Below, one piece after another: positions 23,425 through 31,609 of a stretch of 64,000 bases of DNA. The notes under the pieces are model-generated. The model was not told where the DNA came from and searched no databases. It saw only the letters and a program-made list of their open reading frames with translations. The DNA comes from Pseudomonas sp. RIT288 (lineage in GTDB: Bacteria > Pseudomonadota > Gammaproteobacteria > Pseudomonadales > Pseudomonadaceae), in the NCBI RefSeq assembly GCF_000631985.1, contig NZ_JFYN01000010.1, forward strand, positions 52,577 through 116,576, written 5' to 3'. Position 1 is the first letter of the stretch. Each line of letters starts with the position of its first letter. Position numbers and translations under genes: made by a program.

Positions 23425-24473
23425 CCAGCCTGATCAAGCACGGCGTTCTGGATGATCAGCGCTATGCCGAACTGTTCCCCAACTCCACCTATGCCAACTA
23501 CTCGGCGACTCCCCGCTTCGGGGAGTACGCCCAGGAGTGGCTCAACAGTCGCGAGATCGTGGCCGGGACACGCAAGAACTACCTCGGCTCGCTCAATCTG
23601 TACTGGATGCCGTATCTGGCAATGCTGCCCATCGACAGCATCACATCGGTGATGCTGCGCAAGGTGGTGGCCAATACCGAATGGCCGACGCCGGGTGTGA
23701 AGCGCGCGGCGATCCAGCGCCTGACCACAGTGTTTGGTACCGCGGTAAAAGATGGCCTGATCAACCGTAACCCCGTGGAATCCATCGAGCTGCCGGTAAA
23801 GGCAAAAAAGCCCATCGATCCGTTCACGGTTGGCGAGGCCAACCAGATCATTGATCACCTATATAAGTCGCTGACCCATTCGATGCGGATCTACGCGGCG
23901 TACTTCGAGTTCGCCTTCTACACCGGCATGCGCCCCAGCGAGATTGCGGCGCTGCGTTGGGAAGAGGTCGACAAGGAAAAGCGACTGGTCAACGTGTGTC
24001 GGATCGTCGCGGACTACAAGATCGAGGAGCGCACCAAAACCCGGAACGTGCGACAGGTCATGCTCAATAGCCGCGCGCTGCAAGCCCTCGAGCAGGCCGA
24101 GCTGGAGGCGCAACAACGCGCCCTGCAGAGCCGTCGTAAACGCGCCGAATCGCCCTACGTGTTCCCGCCAACCAAGAACTTCGAGTTCATTCAACAATCG
24201 AGCGTGACCGACAAACACTTCCAGGCTGCATTGAGCGAATTGGGGATTCGCGCCCGCCGGCAATACAACTGCCGACACACATACGCTACCATGTGCCTCA
24301 TGGCGGGTATGAACCCTGCGTTTATTGCCACTCAGCTCGGTCATAGCGTTCAGATGTTGCTATCGACTTACGCCCGATGGATCAATTCCAGCACTGACTG
24401 GGGTGAACTCGGTAAGCTCGAAAACAGCTTGATTGGTACAAAATTGGTACAGACTGAAACAGTACCCCTCTGA
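23265..24473 (+). CDS. Tyrosine recombinase integrase
   Basis: The protein has 402 residues. An N-terminal arm-binding domain ([22 protein letters not shown]) is followed by a SAM-like core-binding domain (about 82-170) and the catalytic domain with Arg223 in [12 protein letters not shown], Arg337 in CRHTYAT, His360 in LGHS and the nucleophile Tyr369. The usual His of the HxxR box is Tyr334. AAGGAG lies 10 bases before the ATG. The gene ends 7 bp before folE, which places att at the 5' end of folE. Confidence 0.93.
   Translation: MAREPMGLPTGVEFAGQSVRIRFTWNGQRRCETLPYPQTPKGIKAAADLRANVTSLIKHGVLDDQRYAELFPNSTYANYSATPRFGEYAQEWLNSREIVAGTRKNYLGSLNLYWMPYLAMLPIDSITSVMLRKVVANTEWPTPGVKRAAIQRLTTVFGTAVKDGLINRNPVESIELPVKAKKPIDPFTVGEANQIIDHLYKSLTHSMRIYAAYFEFAFYTGMRPSEIAALRWEEVDKEKRLVNVCRIVADYKIEERTKTRNVRQVMLNSRALQALEQAELEAQQRALQSRRKRAESPYVFPPTKNFEFIQQSSVTDKHFQAALSELGIRARRQYNCRHTYATMCLMAGMNPAFIATQLGHSVQMLLSTYARWINSSTDWGELGKLENSLIGTKLVQTETVPL
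24432..24451. repeat. Direct repeats ATTGGTACA at the integrase 3' end
   Basis: Two copies of ATTGGTACA (24432-24440, 24443-24451) start 11 bp apart, inside the last codons of the integrase gene and about 30-50 bp before folE. The spacing of one helical turn and the position beside the presumed att core fit arm-type integrase sites. This is inference. Confidence 0.4.
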
Positions 24474-24515
24474 AACCCTTATGGAATCAGCCCCTGTGAC
24501 ACTGGAACAGAACTA
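24474..24515. other. Presumed attachment site (attR or attL) at the 5' end of folE
   Basis: The integrase gene ends at 24473 and the conserved FolE sequence ([10 protein letters not shown]) begins at 24502. The core must lie in this short stretch or just inside folE. The other prophage end is outside the window, so the core repeat cannot be delimited. Confidence 0.5.
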
Positions 24516-25041
24516 CACCGCGATTCTCGGCCAATTGGGCGAGGACGTCTCCCGCGAGGGCCTGCTCGACACGCCAAAGCGTGCCGCCAAAGCCATGCAG
24601 TACCTCTGCCGCGGTTATGAACAGACGCTCGAAGAGGTCACCAACGGTGCCCTGTTCAGCTCCGACAACAGCGAAATGGTGCTGGTCAAGGACATCGAGC
24701 TGTACTCGTTGTGCGAACACCACCTGCTGCCGTTCATCGGCAAGGCGCACGTCGCGTACATCCCGAGCGGCAAGGTGCTGGGCCTGTCGAAGGTCGCGCG
24801 GATCGTCGACATGTACGCCCGCCGCCTGCAGATCCAGGAAAACCTCAGCCGCCAGATCGCCGATGCGGTGCAGCAAGTCACCGGCGCGCTGGGCGTGGCC
24901 GTGGTGATCGAGGCCAAGCACATGTGCATGATGATGCGCGGTGTCGAGAAACAGAATTCGTCGATGATCACTTCGGTGATGCTCGGTGAGTTCCGCGAAA
25001 ACGCGGCGACTCGCAGCGAGTTCCTCAGCCTGATCAAGTAA
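24481..25041 (+). CDS. folE: GTP cyclohydrolase I
   Basis: Makes 7,8-dihydroneopterin triphosphate from GTP, first step of folate synthesis. The protein has about 186 residues from the ATG at 24481, or 181 from a GTG at 24496, which gives M(T)[10 protein letters not shown], the usual length of Pseudomonas FolE. Family motifs: [14 protein letters not shown], zinc ligands Cys in [10 protein letters not shown] and a second Cys in [10 protein letters not shown], and [15 protein letters not shown]. The upstream region is prophage DNA: expression must come from a promoter in the int region or have been changed by integration. Confidence 0.93.
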   Translation: MESAPVTLEQNYTAILGQLGEDVSREGLLDTPKRAAKAMQYLCRGYEQTLEEVTNGALFSSDNSEMVLVKDIELYSLCEHHLLPFIGKAHVAYIPSGKVLGLSKVARIVDMYARRLQIQENLSRQIADAVQQVTGALGVAVVIEAKHMCMMMRGVEKQNSSMITSVMLGEFRENAATRSEFLSLIK

Positions 25042-25051
25042 TCGGCTGCAG

Positions 25052-25083
25052 AAAAAAACCGGCGTTGATCGCCGGTTTTTTTT
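25052..25083 (+). terminator. Intrinsic terminator after folE
   Basis: Stem ACCGGCG/CGCCGGT with flanking A and T runs (25052-25064 with 25070-25082, loop of 5) followed by TTT. It is likely to work in both directions. Confidence 0.8.
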
Positions 25084-25144
25084 CGTCCGTGAAAAATCGG
25101 GTAAGCTGCGCGCCCTTCTCTCTTTGCACCGTGAGGCTTTCAAC

Positions 25145-25516
25145 GTGTTCGTAAAAGCGCTTCGTGTCGGCCTTGGCCAACTGATCATCTTCATCGACTT
25201 CATCACCCGCCCGGGCAAGAAACAGCGTCCGGCCGAGGTACAGGCGCAAGTCAACGCCGCCGCCAAAGGCCTGACCCTGTATCAGTTCCACGCTTGCCCG
25301 TTCTGCGTGAAAACCCGCCGCACCCTGCGTCGCCTGAATGTGCCGGTCGCGCTGAAGGACGCGAAGAACAACGAACAGGATCGCCAGACCCTGCTGGACC
25401 AGGGCGGCAAGATCAAGGTGCCGTGCCTGCGCATTGAAGAGAATGGGCGGACGACGTGGATGTATGAGTCCAAGGTGATCATTGATTATCTGGATAAGCG
25501 TTTCGCGGCTATCTGA
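25145..25516 (+). CDS. Glutaredoxin / glutathione S-transferase N-terminal domain protein
   Basis: The protein has 123 residues from a GTG at 25145. Residues 1-25 are hydrophobic and may anchor it to the membrane (LRVGLGQLIIFIDFITRP). A thioredoxin fold follows with the redox motif CPFC near 54-57, the cis-Pro in IKVPCLRI and the glutathione-binding YESKVIIDYLD segment. It likely reduces glutathione mixed disulfides. It is a conserved neighbour of folE in Pseudomonas. Confidence 0.82.
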   Translation: MFVKALRVGLGQLIIFIDFITRPGKKQRPAEVQAQVNAAAKGLTLYQFHACPFCVKTRRTLRRLNVPVALKDAKNNEQDRQTLLDQGGKIKVPCLRIEENGRTTWMYESKVIIDYLDKRFAAI

Positions 25517-25542
25517 GATTTTTTGGGTGCATTTGAAGGTCC

Positions 25543-25608
25543 TATCGCGAGCAGGCTCACTCCTACAATTGGAATGCGTTCTCCTGTAGGAGTGAGCCTG
25601 CTCGCGAT
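25543..25608. repeat. REPIN-type inverted repeat, class A
   Basis: Two 24-25-base arms with core GAGCAGGCTCACTCCTACA in opposite orientation, separated by 17 bases. Related elements occur at 27384, 36842, 38931, 46700 and 53310. Confidence 0.8.
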
Positions 25609-25645
25609 GAGGCACTTGAGGGCAGCCTAAATCCCAGACAAAAAT

Positions 25646-25671
25646 AAACCGGCCCTCGAGCCGGTTTTTTT
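25646..25671. terminator. Intrinsic terminator between the glutaredoxin-like and aminotransferase genes
   Basis: Stem AAACCGGC/GCCGGTTT with a loop of 6, followed by a T-run on the plus strand; A-rich on the other side, so it may serve both converging genes. Confidence 0.75.
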
Positions 25672-25675
25672 GTTT

Positions 25676-26842
25676 TCACGCCGCTTGATTTATCTGCGCC
25701 TGACGCACCACCGCCGCCAGTCGCTTCAATCCTTCATCCAGCCGCGCCGGGTCGATGTGACTGAAATTCAAACGCAGGTGCCCAAGGTTTTTATCCGGTT
25801 CGGGAAAGAACGGCTCGCCCGGCATGAACGCCACGTCATTGGCCAGCGCCTCGCTGAGCAACGTCCGCGTATCCAGCGGTTGCTTCAGCGTCAGCCAGAA
25901 AAACAGCCCGCCCTGCGGCACGTTCCAATCGGCCAGGTCGCAAAAGTGCGTTTCCAGCGCTGACTGGAAAGCATCGCGGCGCTGCCGGTAGAAACTGCGC
26001 AGTTCGCTCAGGTGCTGCTGATATTTTTCACTGCCGATCCATTGCAGCGCCTGCCACTGGCCGATGCGGTTGGTGTGCAGATCCGCCGATTGCTTGAGCT
26101 TGAGCAAATGCGGAAACAGATCCGGGCTGGCGATCAGGTAACCGACGCGCAAACCCGGCAGCAAGGTTTTCGACACGGTGCCGGTGTAGATCCAACTGGC
26201 TTTCTGCAGACGCCCGGCAATCGGTTTGGCGCTGCCGCCATCGAAAGTCAGTTCGCGGTACGGCTCGTCTTCGATCAGGGTCACGCCGAATTCATCCAGC
26301 AATGCGGCGACGGCCGCGCGCTTGGCTTCGCTGTAGCGCACGGCAGATGGATTCTGGAATGTCGGGATCAGGTAAATGAACGCAGGTCGGTGCTGCTCAA
26401 GACGACTGCGCAGCTGGGCCAGATTCGGGCCGTCGGCCTCTTGCGGCACAGTCAGGCAATCGGCGCCGAACAGTTGGAAGATCTGCAGCGCGGCCAGGTA
26501 GGTCGGCGCTTCCAGAAGAATTTCGGTGCCTTGGTCGATGTACAACTTGGCCGCCAGATCCAGGGTCTGCTGGGAACCGCTGACCACCAGCACCTGACTC
26601 GCCGTGCACTCCAGACCCAACGCCCGCGCCTGCGCCGCCAGCGCTTCACGCAGCGCCGGCTCGCCCTCGCTCATGCCGTATTGGCCGAGAGACAGCGGCA
26701 TGTCGGCCCATTCGACTTTCGGCAGCATGGCTTCGGCCGGCAGGCCACCGGCAAACGACATCACCTCCGGGCGCTGGGCGGCGGCGAGGATTTCACGGAT
26801 CAGAGAACTTTTAAGGCGCGAGACACGTTCGGAAAAAGCCAT
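25676..26842 (-). CDS. PLP-dependent aminotransferase, class I/II fold (MocR/LysN-like)
   Basis: The protein has 388 residues from the ATG at 26842 (MAFSERVSRLKSS); a start 13 codons earlier is possible. Family features: MSFAGGLPAEAMLP, a GSQQTLDLAAKL helix, NPSAVRYS, EDEPYREL, and the Schiff-base Lys in TGTVSKTLLPGLRVGYL, ending with an Arg for carboxylate binding in LRLNFSH. It resembles 2-aminoadipate/valine-type aminotransferases without the GntR domain. The substrate is not known. It is divergent from a MarR regulator that may control it. Confidence 0.82.
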   Translation of the reverse strand: MAFSERVSRLKSSLIREILAAAQRPEVMSFAGGLPAEAMLPKVEWADMPLSLGQYGMSEGEPALREALAAQARALGLECTASQVLVVSGSQQTLDLAAKLYIDQGTEILLEAPTYLAALQIFQLFGADCLTVPQEADGPNLAQLRSRLEQHRPAFIYLIPTFQNPSAVRYSEAKRAAVAALLDEFGVTLIEDEPYRELTFDGGSAKPIAGRLQKASWIYTGTVSKTLLPGLRVGYLIASPDLFPHLLKLKQSADLHTNRIGQWQALQWIGSEKYQQHLSELRSFYRQRRDAFQSALETHFCDLADWNVPQGGLFFWLTLKQPLDTRTLLSEALANDVAFMPGEPFFPEPDKNLGHLRLNFSHIDPARLDEGLKRLAAVVRQAQINQAA

Positions 26843-26875
26843 GGGAGTCACCGGTAGCGAGGCTTGGGAAAAATG

Positions 26876-26892
26876 AGTCAAACTGGTTGACT
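26876..26892. promoter_or_regulatory. Candidate MarR operator
   Basis: Inverted repeat AGTCAA-N5-TTGACT, perfect over both 6-bp half-sites, in the 82-bp gap between the divergent aminotransferase and MarR genes. Its place suits repression of both. Confidence 0.45.
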
Positions 26893-26924
26893 GAAACTAC
26901 GACACCTTGAGCGAGTACGTCAAC

Positions 26925-27371
26925 ATGCTTGACCTTAAAAACCCCGCCAGCCAGCAACAGGCGATGGAAGCGTTTTTCTTCGGCTATCAGGCGTTCACCG
27001 CCAAGGCCGATGAAATGCTCGAGCGGCGCGGTCTGTCCCGGGTGCATCAGCGGATTGTGTTTTTCATCGCGCGTTATCCAAATTTGAGTGTGAAGGAATT
27101 GCTGGGATTGCTCGGCGTGAGCAAACAGGCGCTGAACATGCCGTTGCGCCAGCTGCAGGAAATGCATCTGGTGGAAAGCGTTGCGTCAGAGACGGACAAG
27201 CGTAAGCGGCTGCTGGAGCTGACCGTGGAAGGTACGAAGTTTGAGCAGGCGCTACGGCGTGAGCAGGTGAAGTTGCTCGAACGGGTATTTGCCGAGGCTG
27301 GGGAGGCGGCGGTGAATGGGTGGCTGGCGGTGAATATGGCGTTGGGAAAAAGCCAGACAGCTCTCGATTGA
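26925..27371 (+). CDS. MarR-family transcriptional regulator
   Basis: The protein has 148 residues from the ATG at 26925. The winged helix-turn-helix lies near 45-95 (RVHQRIVFFIARYPNLSVKELLGLLGVSKQALNMPLRQLQE), with the wing SETDKRKRLLELT. The ligand is unknown. It is divergent from the aminotransferase gene and has a palindrome in the shared region. Confidence 0.86.
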   Translation: MLDLKNPASQQQAMEAFFFGYQAFTAKADEMLERRGLSRVHQRIVFFIARYPNLSVKELLGLLGVSKQALNMPLRQLQEMHLVESVASETDKRKRLLELTVEGTKFEQALRREQVKLLERVFAEAGEAAVNGWLAVNMALGKSQTALD

Positions 27372-27383
27372 ATAGGGCGGCCT

Positions 27384-27446
27384 CTTCGCGAGCAGGCTCC
27401 CACAGTGGAACGCATTTCAAAGGTGGGAGCGAGCTTGCTCGCGAAG
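27384..27446. repeat. REPIN-type inverted repeat, class A (degenerate)
   Basis: Arms CGCGAGCAGGCTCCCACA and TGGGAGCGAGCTTGCTCGCG. The left arm lacks 4 bases present in the other copies, so one hairpin is shortened. Confidence 0.7.
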
Positions 27447-27517
27447 GGGCCCGCACAGGCGTTATATCCCTATCGCCTGACCTTTCGTAAACAAAACCAA
27501 AAACAATATTTGCTTTA

Positions 27518-27529
27518 TTTGTACACAAA
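27518..27529. promoter_or_regulatory. TTGTACACAA operator upstream of the purine permease gene
   Basis: 12-base site TTTGTACACAAA, with half-sites TTTGT/ACAAA, 130 bp before the permease start. The same decamer core lies upstream of hiuH (30393) and with one change upstream of puuE (30599), which suggests one regulator for the purine genes. Confidence 0.55.
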
Positions 27530-27658
27530 AGCATAATCCACTGCGTGCGAGTTCCTGACCTAACGGTCAACAAATTCGCGTATGCCTCAAAGGGCTGCTG
27601 CCACCCCTCATGGGTCCGGCCCTGGAAATAACAATAAAACTCTTGAGGAGTACTCGCT

Positions 27659-29008
27659 GTGGAAAGCCGCAAATCCGAAGCATCGACGCTGGAACTCTCG
27701 CCGCCCTTACGCACAGGCGTGCTGGAGCGCCTCTTCAAACTCAGCTTGCACGGCACCACGGTGAAGACCGAGCTGATTGCCGGTCTGACAACCTTCATCA
27801 CCATGGCTTACATCATTTTCGTCAACCCGAACATCATGGCCGATGCCGGGATCGATCACGGTGCAGCCTTCGTCGCCACCTGCATCGCCGCCGCGCTCGG
27901 CTGCCTGCTGATGGGCCTGTACGCCAACTGGCCGGTGGGCCTGGCACCGGGCATGGGGCTCAACGCTTTCTTCACTTACACCGTGGTCGGCACCATGGGC
28001 TACAACTGGGAAACCGCGCTCGGTGCGGTGTTCGTTTCCGGTGTGCTGTTCATGATTCTGACCTTCTCACGGATTCGCGAATGGCTGCTCAACAGCATCC
28101 CGGTCAGCCTGCGCTTTGCGATGGGCGCCGGCGTCGGTCTGTTCCTCGGGCTGATCGGTCTGAAAACTGCGGGCATCGTTGTCGACAGCCCGGCCACTCT
28201 GATCAAACTCGGCTCCCTGCGTGAACCCGGCCCGTTGCTGGCGGCGATCTGCTTCCTGATGATCGCGATCCTCAGCTACCACAAGGTGTTCGGCGCGATC
28301 CTGATCAGCATCATCACCGTGACCCTGGCCGGTTGGGGCCTGGGCATCGTGCACTACGAAGGGATCATGTCGACCCCGCCAAGCCTGGCACCGACCTTCA
28401 TGGCAATGAACGTCGCGGGTGTGTTCAACGTCAGCATGATCAGCGTGGTGCTGGCGTTCCTTTTCGTGCACATGTTCGACACCGCCGGCACCCTGATGGG
28501 TGTGGCCCAGCGCGCCAATCTGGTCAACGCTGACGGGCGTATCGAAAACCTTTCCCGGGCGATGAAAGCCGACAGCGCCTCCAGCGTCTTCGGCGCGGTG
28601 GTCGGCGTTCCTCCCGTCACCAGTTATGTGGAAAGTGCCGCTGGCGTAGCGGCTGGTGGTCGGACTGGTCTTACCGCAGTCACCGTGGGTGTGCTATTTA
28701 TAGCCGCGATGTTTTTCGCACCGCTGGCTGGAATGATTCCGGCTTACGCCACCGCCGGTGCGCTGATTTATGTCGCGATGCTGATGATGGGCGGCATGGC
28801 GCACATCGAATGGGATGAAGCCACTGACGCCATCCCGGCGATCGTCACCGCGATCATGATGCCGCTGACCTTCTCGGTCGCCGACGGCATTGCGCTGGGC
28901 TTCATCACCTACGTGGCGTTGAAGGCCGGCACCGGCAAGTACAAGGAAATTTCCGTCAGCCTGTGGGTGCTCTGCGCGATCTTCATTGCCAAGTTCATCT
29001 TCTTGTAA
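27659..29008 (+). CDS. NCS2 purine permease (AzgA-type adenine/guanine/hypoxanthine transporter)
   Basis: The protein has 449 residues from a GTG at 27659 with GAGGAG 8 bases upstream. It has 12-14 hydrophobic segments. AzgA hallmarks: AGLTTFITMAYIIFVNP near 42-58, GLAPGMGLNAFFTYTV near 92-107, FVHMFDTAGTLMGVA near 270-284 and VVGVPPVTSYVESAAGVAAGGRTGLTA near 310-336. It imports purine bases by proton symport. It is the first gene of the purine region and has a TTGTAYACAA site upstream. Confidence 0.9.
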   Translation: MESRKSEASTLELSPPLRTGVLERLFKLSLHGTTVKTELIAGLTTFITMAYIIFVNPNIMADAGIDHGAAFVATCIAAALGCLLMGLYANWPVGLAPGMGLNAFFTYTVVGTMGYNWETALGAVFVSGVLFMILTFSRIREWLLNSIPVSLRFAMGAGVGLFLGLIGLKTAGIVVDSPATLIKLGSLREPGPLLAAICFLMIAILSYHKVFGAILISIITVTLAGWGLGIVHYEGIMSTPPSLAPTFMAMNVAGVFNVSMISVVLAFLFVHMFDTAGTLMGVAQRANLVNADGRIENLSRAMKADSASSVFGAVVGVPPVTSYVESAAGVAAGGRTGLTAVTVGVLFIAAMFFAPLAGMIPAYATAGALIYVAMLMMGGMAHIEWDEATDAIPAIVTAIMMPLTFSVADGIALGFITYVALKAGTGKYKEISVSLWVLCAIFIAKFIFL

Positions 29009-29035
29009 GCGTCACGCGGTTCAAGCGTCAAAACG

Positions 29036-29061
29036 GCCTCACCCTCGCGGGTGGGGCTTTT
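29036..29061 (+). terminator. Intrinsic terminator after the purine permease gene
   Basis: 9-bp stem (29036-29044 with 29049-29057, one G-T pair, tetraloop) followed by TTTT. Confidence 0.65.
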
Positions 29062-29098
29062 GTACATTCTTGAGTACAACAAAAAAAGGAGAAAAGTG

Positions 29099-29725
29099 AT
29101 GAGTCTGGAAACCTGGCTGCTGTTCAGCGGCGCTGCATTGGTGGTGATCCTGATTCCGGGGCCGCTGTCATTGCTGATGATCAGCAACAGTCTGAACTAC
29201 GGCTTGCGCCGCTCTTACCCGGCGTTTCTCGGCGGCGTGATCGCTTCGATCTGCCTGCTAAGTGCGTCGGCGCTGGGGCTGGGCGCCCTGCTGCTGGCCT
29301 CGGAACAACTGTTCAGCGCCTTGAAGATCGTCGGTGCACTCTACCTGTTCTACCTCGCCTGGCAGAGCTGGCAGCAATCGCGTCAACCGTCGGTAGGCGC
29401 CGAAGTGCCGCAGGCCGCGCCGGTGCCACGTTTCCGCACACTGTTCGGCCGCGCGTTTGTATTGGGCGCGAGCAATCCGAAGGACATTCTGTTTTTCGCC
29501 GCGTTTCTGCCGCAGTTCCTCAGCGCACAGCGGCCGTTCCTGCCGCAGTTATTGATCATGATCGCGACCTGGGTGGTGCTCGACCTGTGCTGCAAACTGG
29601 CTTACGGGCTGGGTGCGCATGGTGCGGCGCGTTATCTGCGTAGCGGCAAGGGGCAGAGCTGGTTCAACCGGGTGAGTGCCGGATTGTTCAGTGGTGCTGG
29701 CGCAGCTTCACTGTTGAGCCGTTAA
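29099..29725 (+). CDS. LysE/RhtB-family amino-acid exporter
   Basis: The protein has 208 residues from the ATG at 29099 with AGGAGA upstream. It has about six membrane segments and the family motif IPGPLSLLMISNSLNYGLRRS near 17-37, then KIVGALYLFYLAWQSW and FVLGASNPKDILFFAAFLPQF near 122-142. It exports amino acids or related metabolites; the substrate is unknown. It has a short inverted repeat TTGTAC-N8-GTACAA upstream at 29060-29079. Confidence 0.88.
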   Translation: MSLETWLLFSGAALVVILIPGPLSLLMISNSLNYGLRRSYPAFLGGVIASICLLSASALGLGALLLASEQLFSALKIVGALYLFYLAWQSWQQSRQPSVGAEVPQAAPVPRFRTLFGRAFVLGASNPKDILFFAAFLPQFLSAQRPFLPQLLIMIATWVVLDLCCKLAYGLGAHGAARYLRSGKGQSWFNRVSAGLFSGAGAASLLSR

Positions 29726-29734
29726 AGAGCAAAG

Positions 29735-29809
29735 GATCGCAGCCTGCGGCAGCTCCTACAGGGGATTGCATTTCAAACTGTAGGAGCTGCCGAAGGCTGC
29801 GATCTTTTG
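29735..29809. repeat. REPIN-type inverted repeat, class B
   Basis: Arms with core GCAGCTCCTACA and TGTAGGAGCTGC, flanked by GATCGCAGCCTGCG and its inverse, 17 bases apart. Other class B copies: 33213, 43321, 45252, 50688, 57646. Confidence 0.8.
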
Positions 29810-29824
29810 ACTTTAAGGCAGGCG

Positions 29825-29850
29825 AAAAAAAGCCCGCAGTGTGAGCGGGC
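29825..29850 (-). terminator. Intrinsic terminator of hiuH
   Basis: Stem GCCCGC/GCGGGC (29832-29837 with 29845-29850, loop of 7), followed on the minus strand by a run of seven T. Confidence 0.78.
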
Positions 29851-29907
29851 GAAAGACCAAAGAAGCTATATGCGCAGTCGCTTCCCGGTGGGGGCAGCTG
29901 CTTGGGG

Positions 29908-30261
29908 TCAGCTGCCCCGGTAGGTGGAATAGCTGTAAGGCGAGATCAGCAGTGGTACGTGATAGTGATCCTGCTCGGCAGAGATGCCGAAACGCAGCAC
30001 CACCACGTCGAGGAACGCCGGTTCCGGCAGTTGCACGCCACGGGCACGGTAGTAATCGCCGGCGTGGAACTGCACCTGATAGACCCCGGTGCGGTAGTCA
30101 TCGCCTTGCAGCAGCGGCGCGTCGACCCGGCCATCGCTGTTGGTAACGGCACTGGCGACCAATTCCAGATGCGAACCTTCAACGCGGTACAGCTCGACCT
30201 TGATCGAGCTGCCCGGGCAACCGTGTGCAGCGTCCAAAACGTGTGTTGTCAAACGTCCCAT
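29908..30261 (-). CDS. hiuH: 5-hydroxyisourate hydrolase (transthyretin-like)
   Basis: Hydrolyses 5-hydroxyisourate, the product of urate oxidation, to OHCU. The protein has 117 residues, with no signal peptide. It carries the family signatures: THVLDAAHGCPG with the catalytic His near residue 7, an RTDSDGR-like segment (TNSDGRVDAPLL), HYHVPLLISPYSYSTY and the C-terminal YRGS tetrapeptide that completes the active site. It is divergent from puuE, and both face a region with two TTGTAYACAA sites. Confidence 0.95.
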   Translation of the reverse strand: MGRLTTHVLDAAHGCPGSSIKVELYRVEGSHLELVASAVTNSDGRVDAPLLQGDDYRTGVYQVQFHAGDYYRARGVQLPEPAFLDVVVLRFGISAEQDHYHVPLLISPYSYSTYRGS

Positions 30262-30682
30262 TGATTCTGCGCGCCTGGCCGCAAGGAGCAGTCAGACTTC
30301 GCGCCTCCCGAAGTCAGGTAAAAAGGAGACCGCACCGATTCGGAGCACGAAAAGTTGCGGCGAGCGACTGATTAAGACACTTTTCTAAAAAATTGTACAC
30401 AATAAAAACGACATTTTTCACCTCACCCCCGCCATTCGGGTGTTTACCCCTGATCTGCCCCTCAAGCGCCTGACTATTGAACCTCACATCCATTAGCTGA
30501 CTGATCAGGCAGGTTTCTTGCAGGTTTACGCCATTAGCCGCAAAAGATGACAGTCGGTGAAAAATGCGAAAATTCAGGCTTACAAATTGCGAATAAAGTT
30601 GTATACAATTAGCCCATCGCTGTGACGCCAGCCTGTGCAGGCCGTTACACAAACCTGTCAACGAATAAGAAGGAAGACTGCA
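30262..30682. promoter_or_regulatory. Divergent control region between hiuH and puuE
   Basis: A 421-bp AT-rich gap without a convincing gene. It holds TTGTACACAA at 30393-30402 (extended ATTGTACACAAT) and a perfect palindrome TTGTATACAA at 30599-30608. For puuE a sigma-70-like pair is TTACAA (30580-30585) and TATACA (30602-30607) with 16-bp spacing, with the palindrome over the -10 element. For hiuH the minus strand has TACAAT inside the other site as a possible -10. Confidence 0.6.
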
Positions 30683-31609
30683 GTGAGCGCTGACTACCCA
30701 CGCGACCTGATCGGTTACGGCAGTAACCCTCCTCACCCACACTGGCCGGGCAACGCGCGCATCGCGCTGTCCTTCGTGCTCAATTACGAAGAAGGCGGCG
30801 AGCGCAACATCCTGCACGGCGACAAAGAATCTGAAGCCTTCCTCTCCGAGATGGTCGCTGCTCAACCGCTGCAAGGCGCACGCAACATGAGCATGGAATC
30901 GCTTTACGAGTATGGCAGCCGTGCCGGCGTCTGGCGGATCCTGAAACTGTTCAAGGAATTCGACATTCCGCTGACCATCTTCGCCGTGGCCATGGCCGCC
31001 CAGCGCCACCCGGATGTGATCCGCGCGATGGTCGAAGCCGGTCACGAGATCTGCAGCCATGGCTACCGCTGGATCGACTACCAGTACATGGACGAAGCGC
31101 AGGAACGCGAGCACATGCTCGAAGCGATCCGCATCCTCACCGAACTTACCGGCGAGCGCCCACTGGGCTGGTACACCGGCCGCACCGGCCCGAACACCCG
31201 GCGCCTGGTGATGGAAGAAGGCGGTTTTCTCTACGACTGCGACACCTACGACGACGACCTGCCCTACTGGGAACCGAACAACCCGACCGGCAAGCCGCAC
31301 CTGGTGATCCCTTACACCCTCGACACCAACGACATGCGCTTCACCCAGGTGCAGGGTTTCAACAAGGGCGACGATTTCTTCGAATACCTCAAAGACGCGT
31401 TCGACGTGCTCTACGCCGAAGGTGCCGAAGCACCGAAGATGCTTTCGATCGGTCTGCACTGCCGCCTGATCGGCCGTCCGGCGCGTCTGGCGTCGCTCAA
31501 GCGCTTCATCGAATACGCCAAAAGTCATGAACAGGTGTGGTTCAGCCGTCGCGTCGACATCGCGCGCCACTGGCACGAAACCCACCCGTACCAAGGGGCC
31601 GCCAGATGA
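30683..31609 (+). CDS. puuE: Allantoinase PuuE (polysaccharide deacetylase-like)
   Basis: Opens the allantoin ring to allantoate. The protein has 308 residues from a GTG at 30683 (SADYPRDLIGYG), with AAGGAAG upstream. It is not related to the amidohydrolase-type allantoinases: it has the NodB/deacetylase fold with YPRDLIGYGSNPPHP, FVLNYEEGGE, MVEAGHEICSHGYRW (metal His) and GWYTGRTGPNTRRL. The stop overlaps the uraD start (ATGA). Confidence 0.95.
   Translation: MSADYPRDLIGYGSNPPHPHWPGNARIALSFVLNYEEGGERNILHGDKESEAFLSEMVAAQPLQGARNMSMESLYEYGSRAGVWRILKLFKEFDIPLTIFAVAMAAQRHPDVIRAMVEAGHEICSHGYRWIDYQYMDEAQEREHMLEAIRILTELTGERPLGWYTGRTGPNTRRLVMEEGGFLYDCDTYDDDLPYWEPNNPTGKPHLVIPYTLDTNDMRFTQVQGFNKGDDFFEYLKDAFDVLYAEGAEAPKMLSIGLHCRLIGRPARLASLKRFIEYAKSHEQVWFSRRVDIARHWHETHPYQGAAR

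Noticed and set aside
24433..24480. FolE read from 24433
   Set aside because: These 16 codons lie in the end of the integrase gene; FolE similarity starts only after 24496.
30577..30590. GG-N10-GC element upstream of puuE as a sigma-54 promoter
   Set aside because: The spacing fits, but the flanking bases differ from consensus at several positions, and a sigma-70-like pair covers the same place.
30314..31594. 426-residue minus-strand frame opposite puuE
   Set aside because: Composition of an antisense shadow; puuE and its control region explain the DNA.
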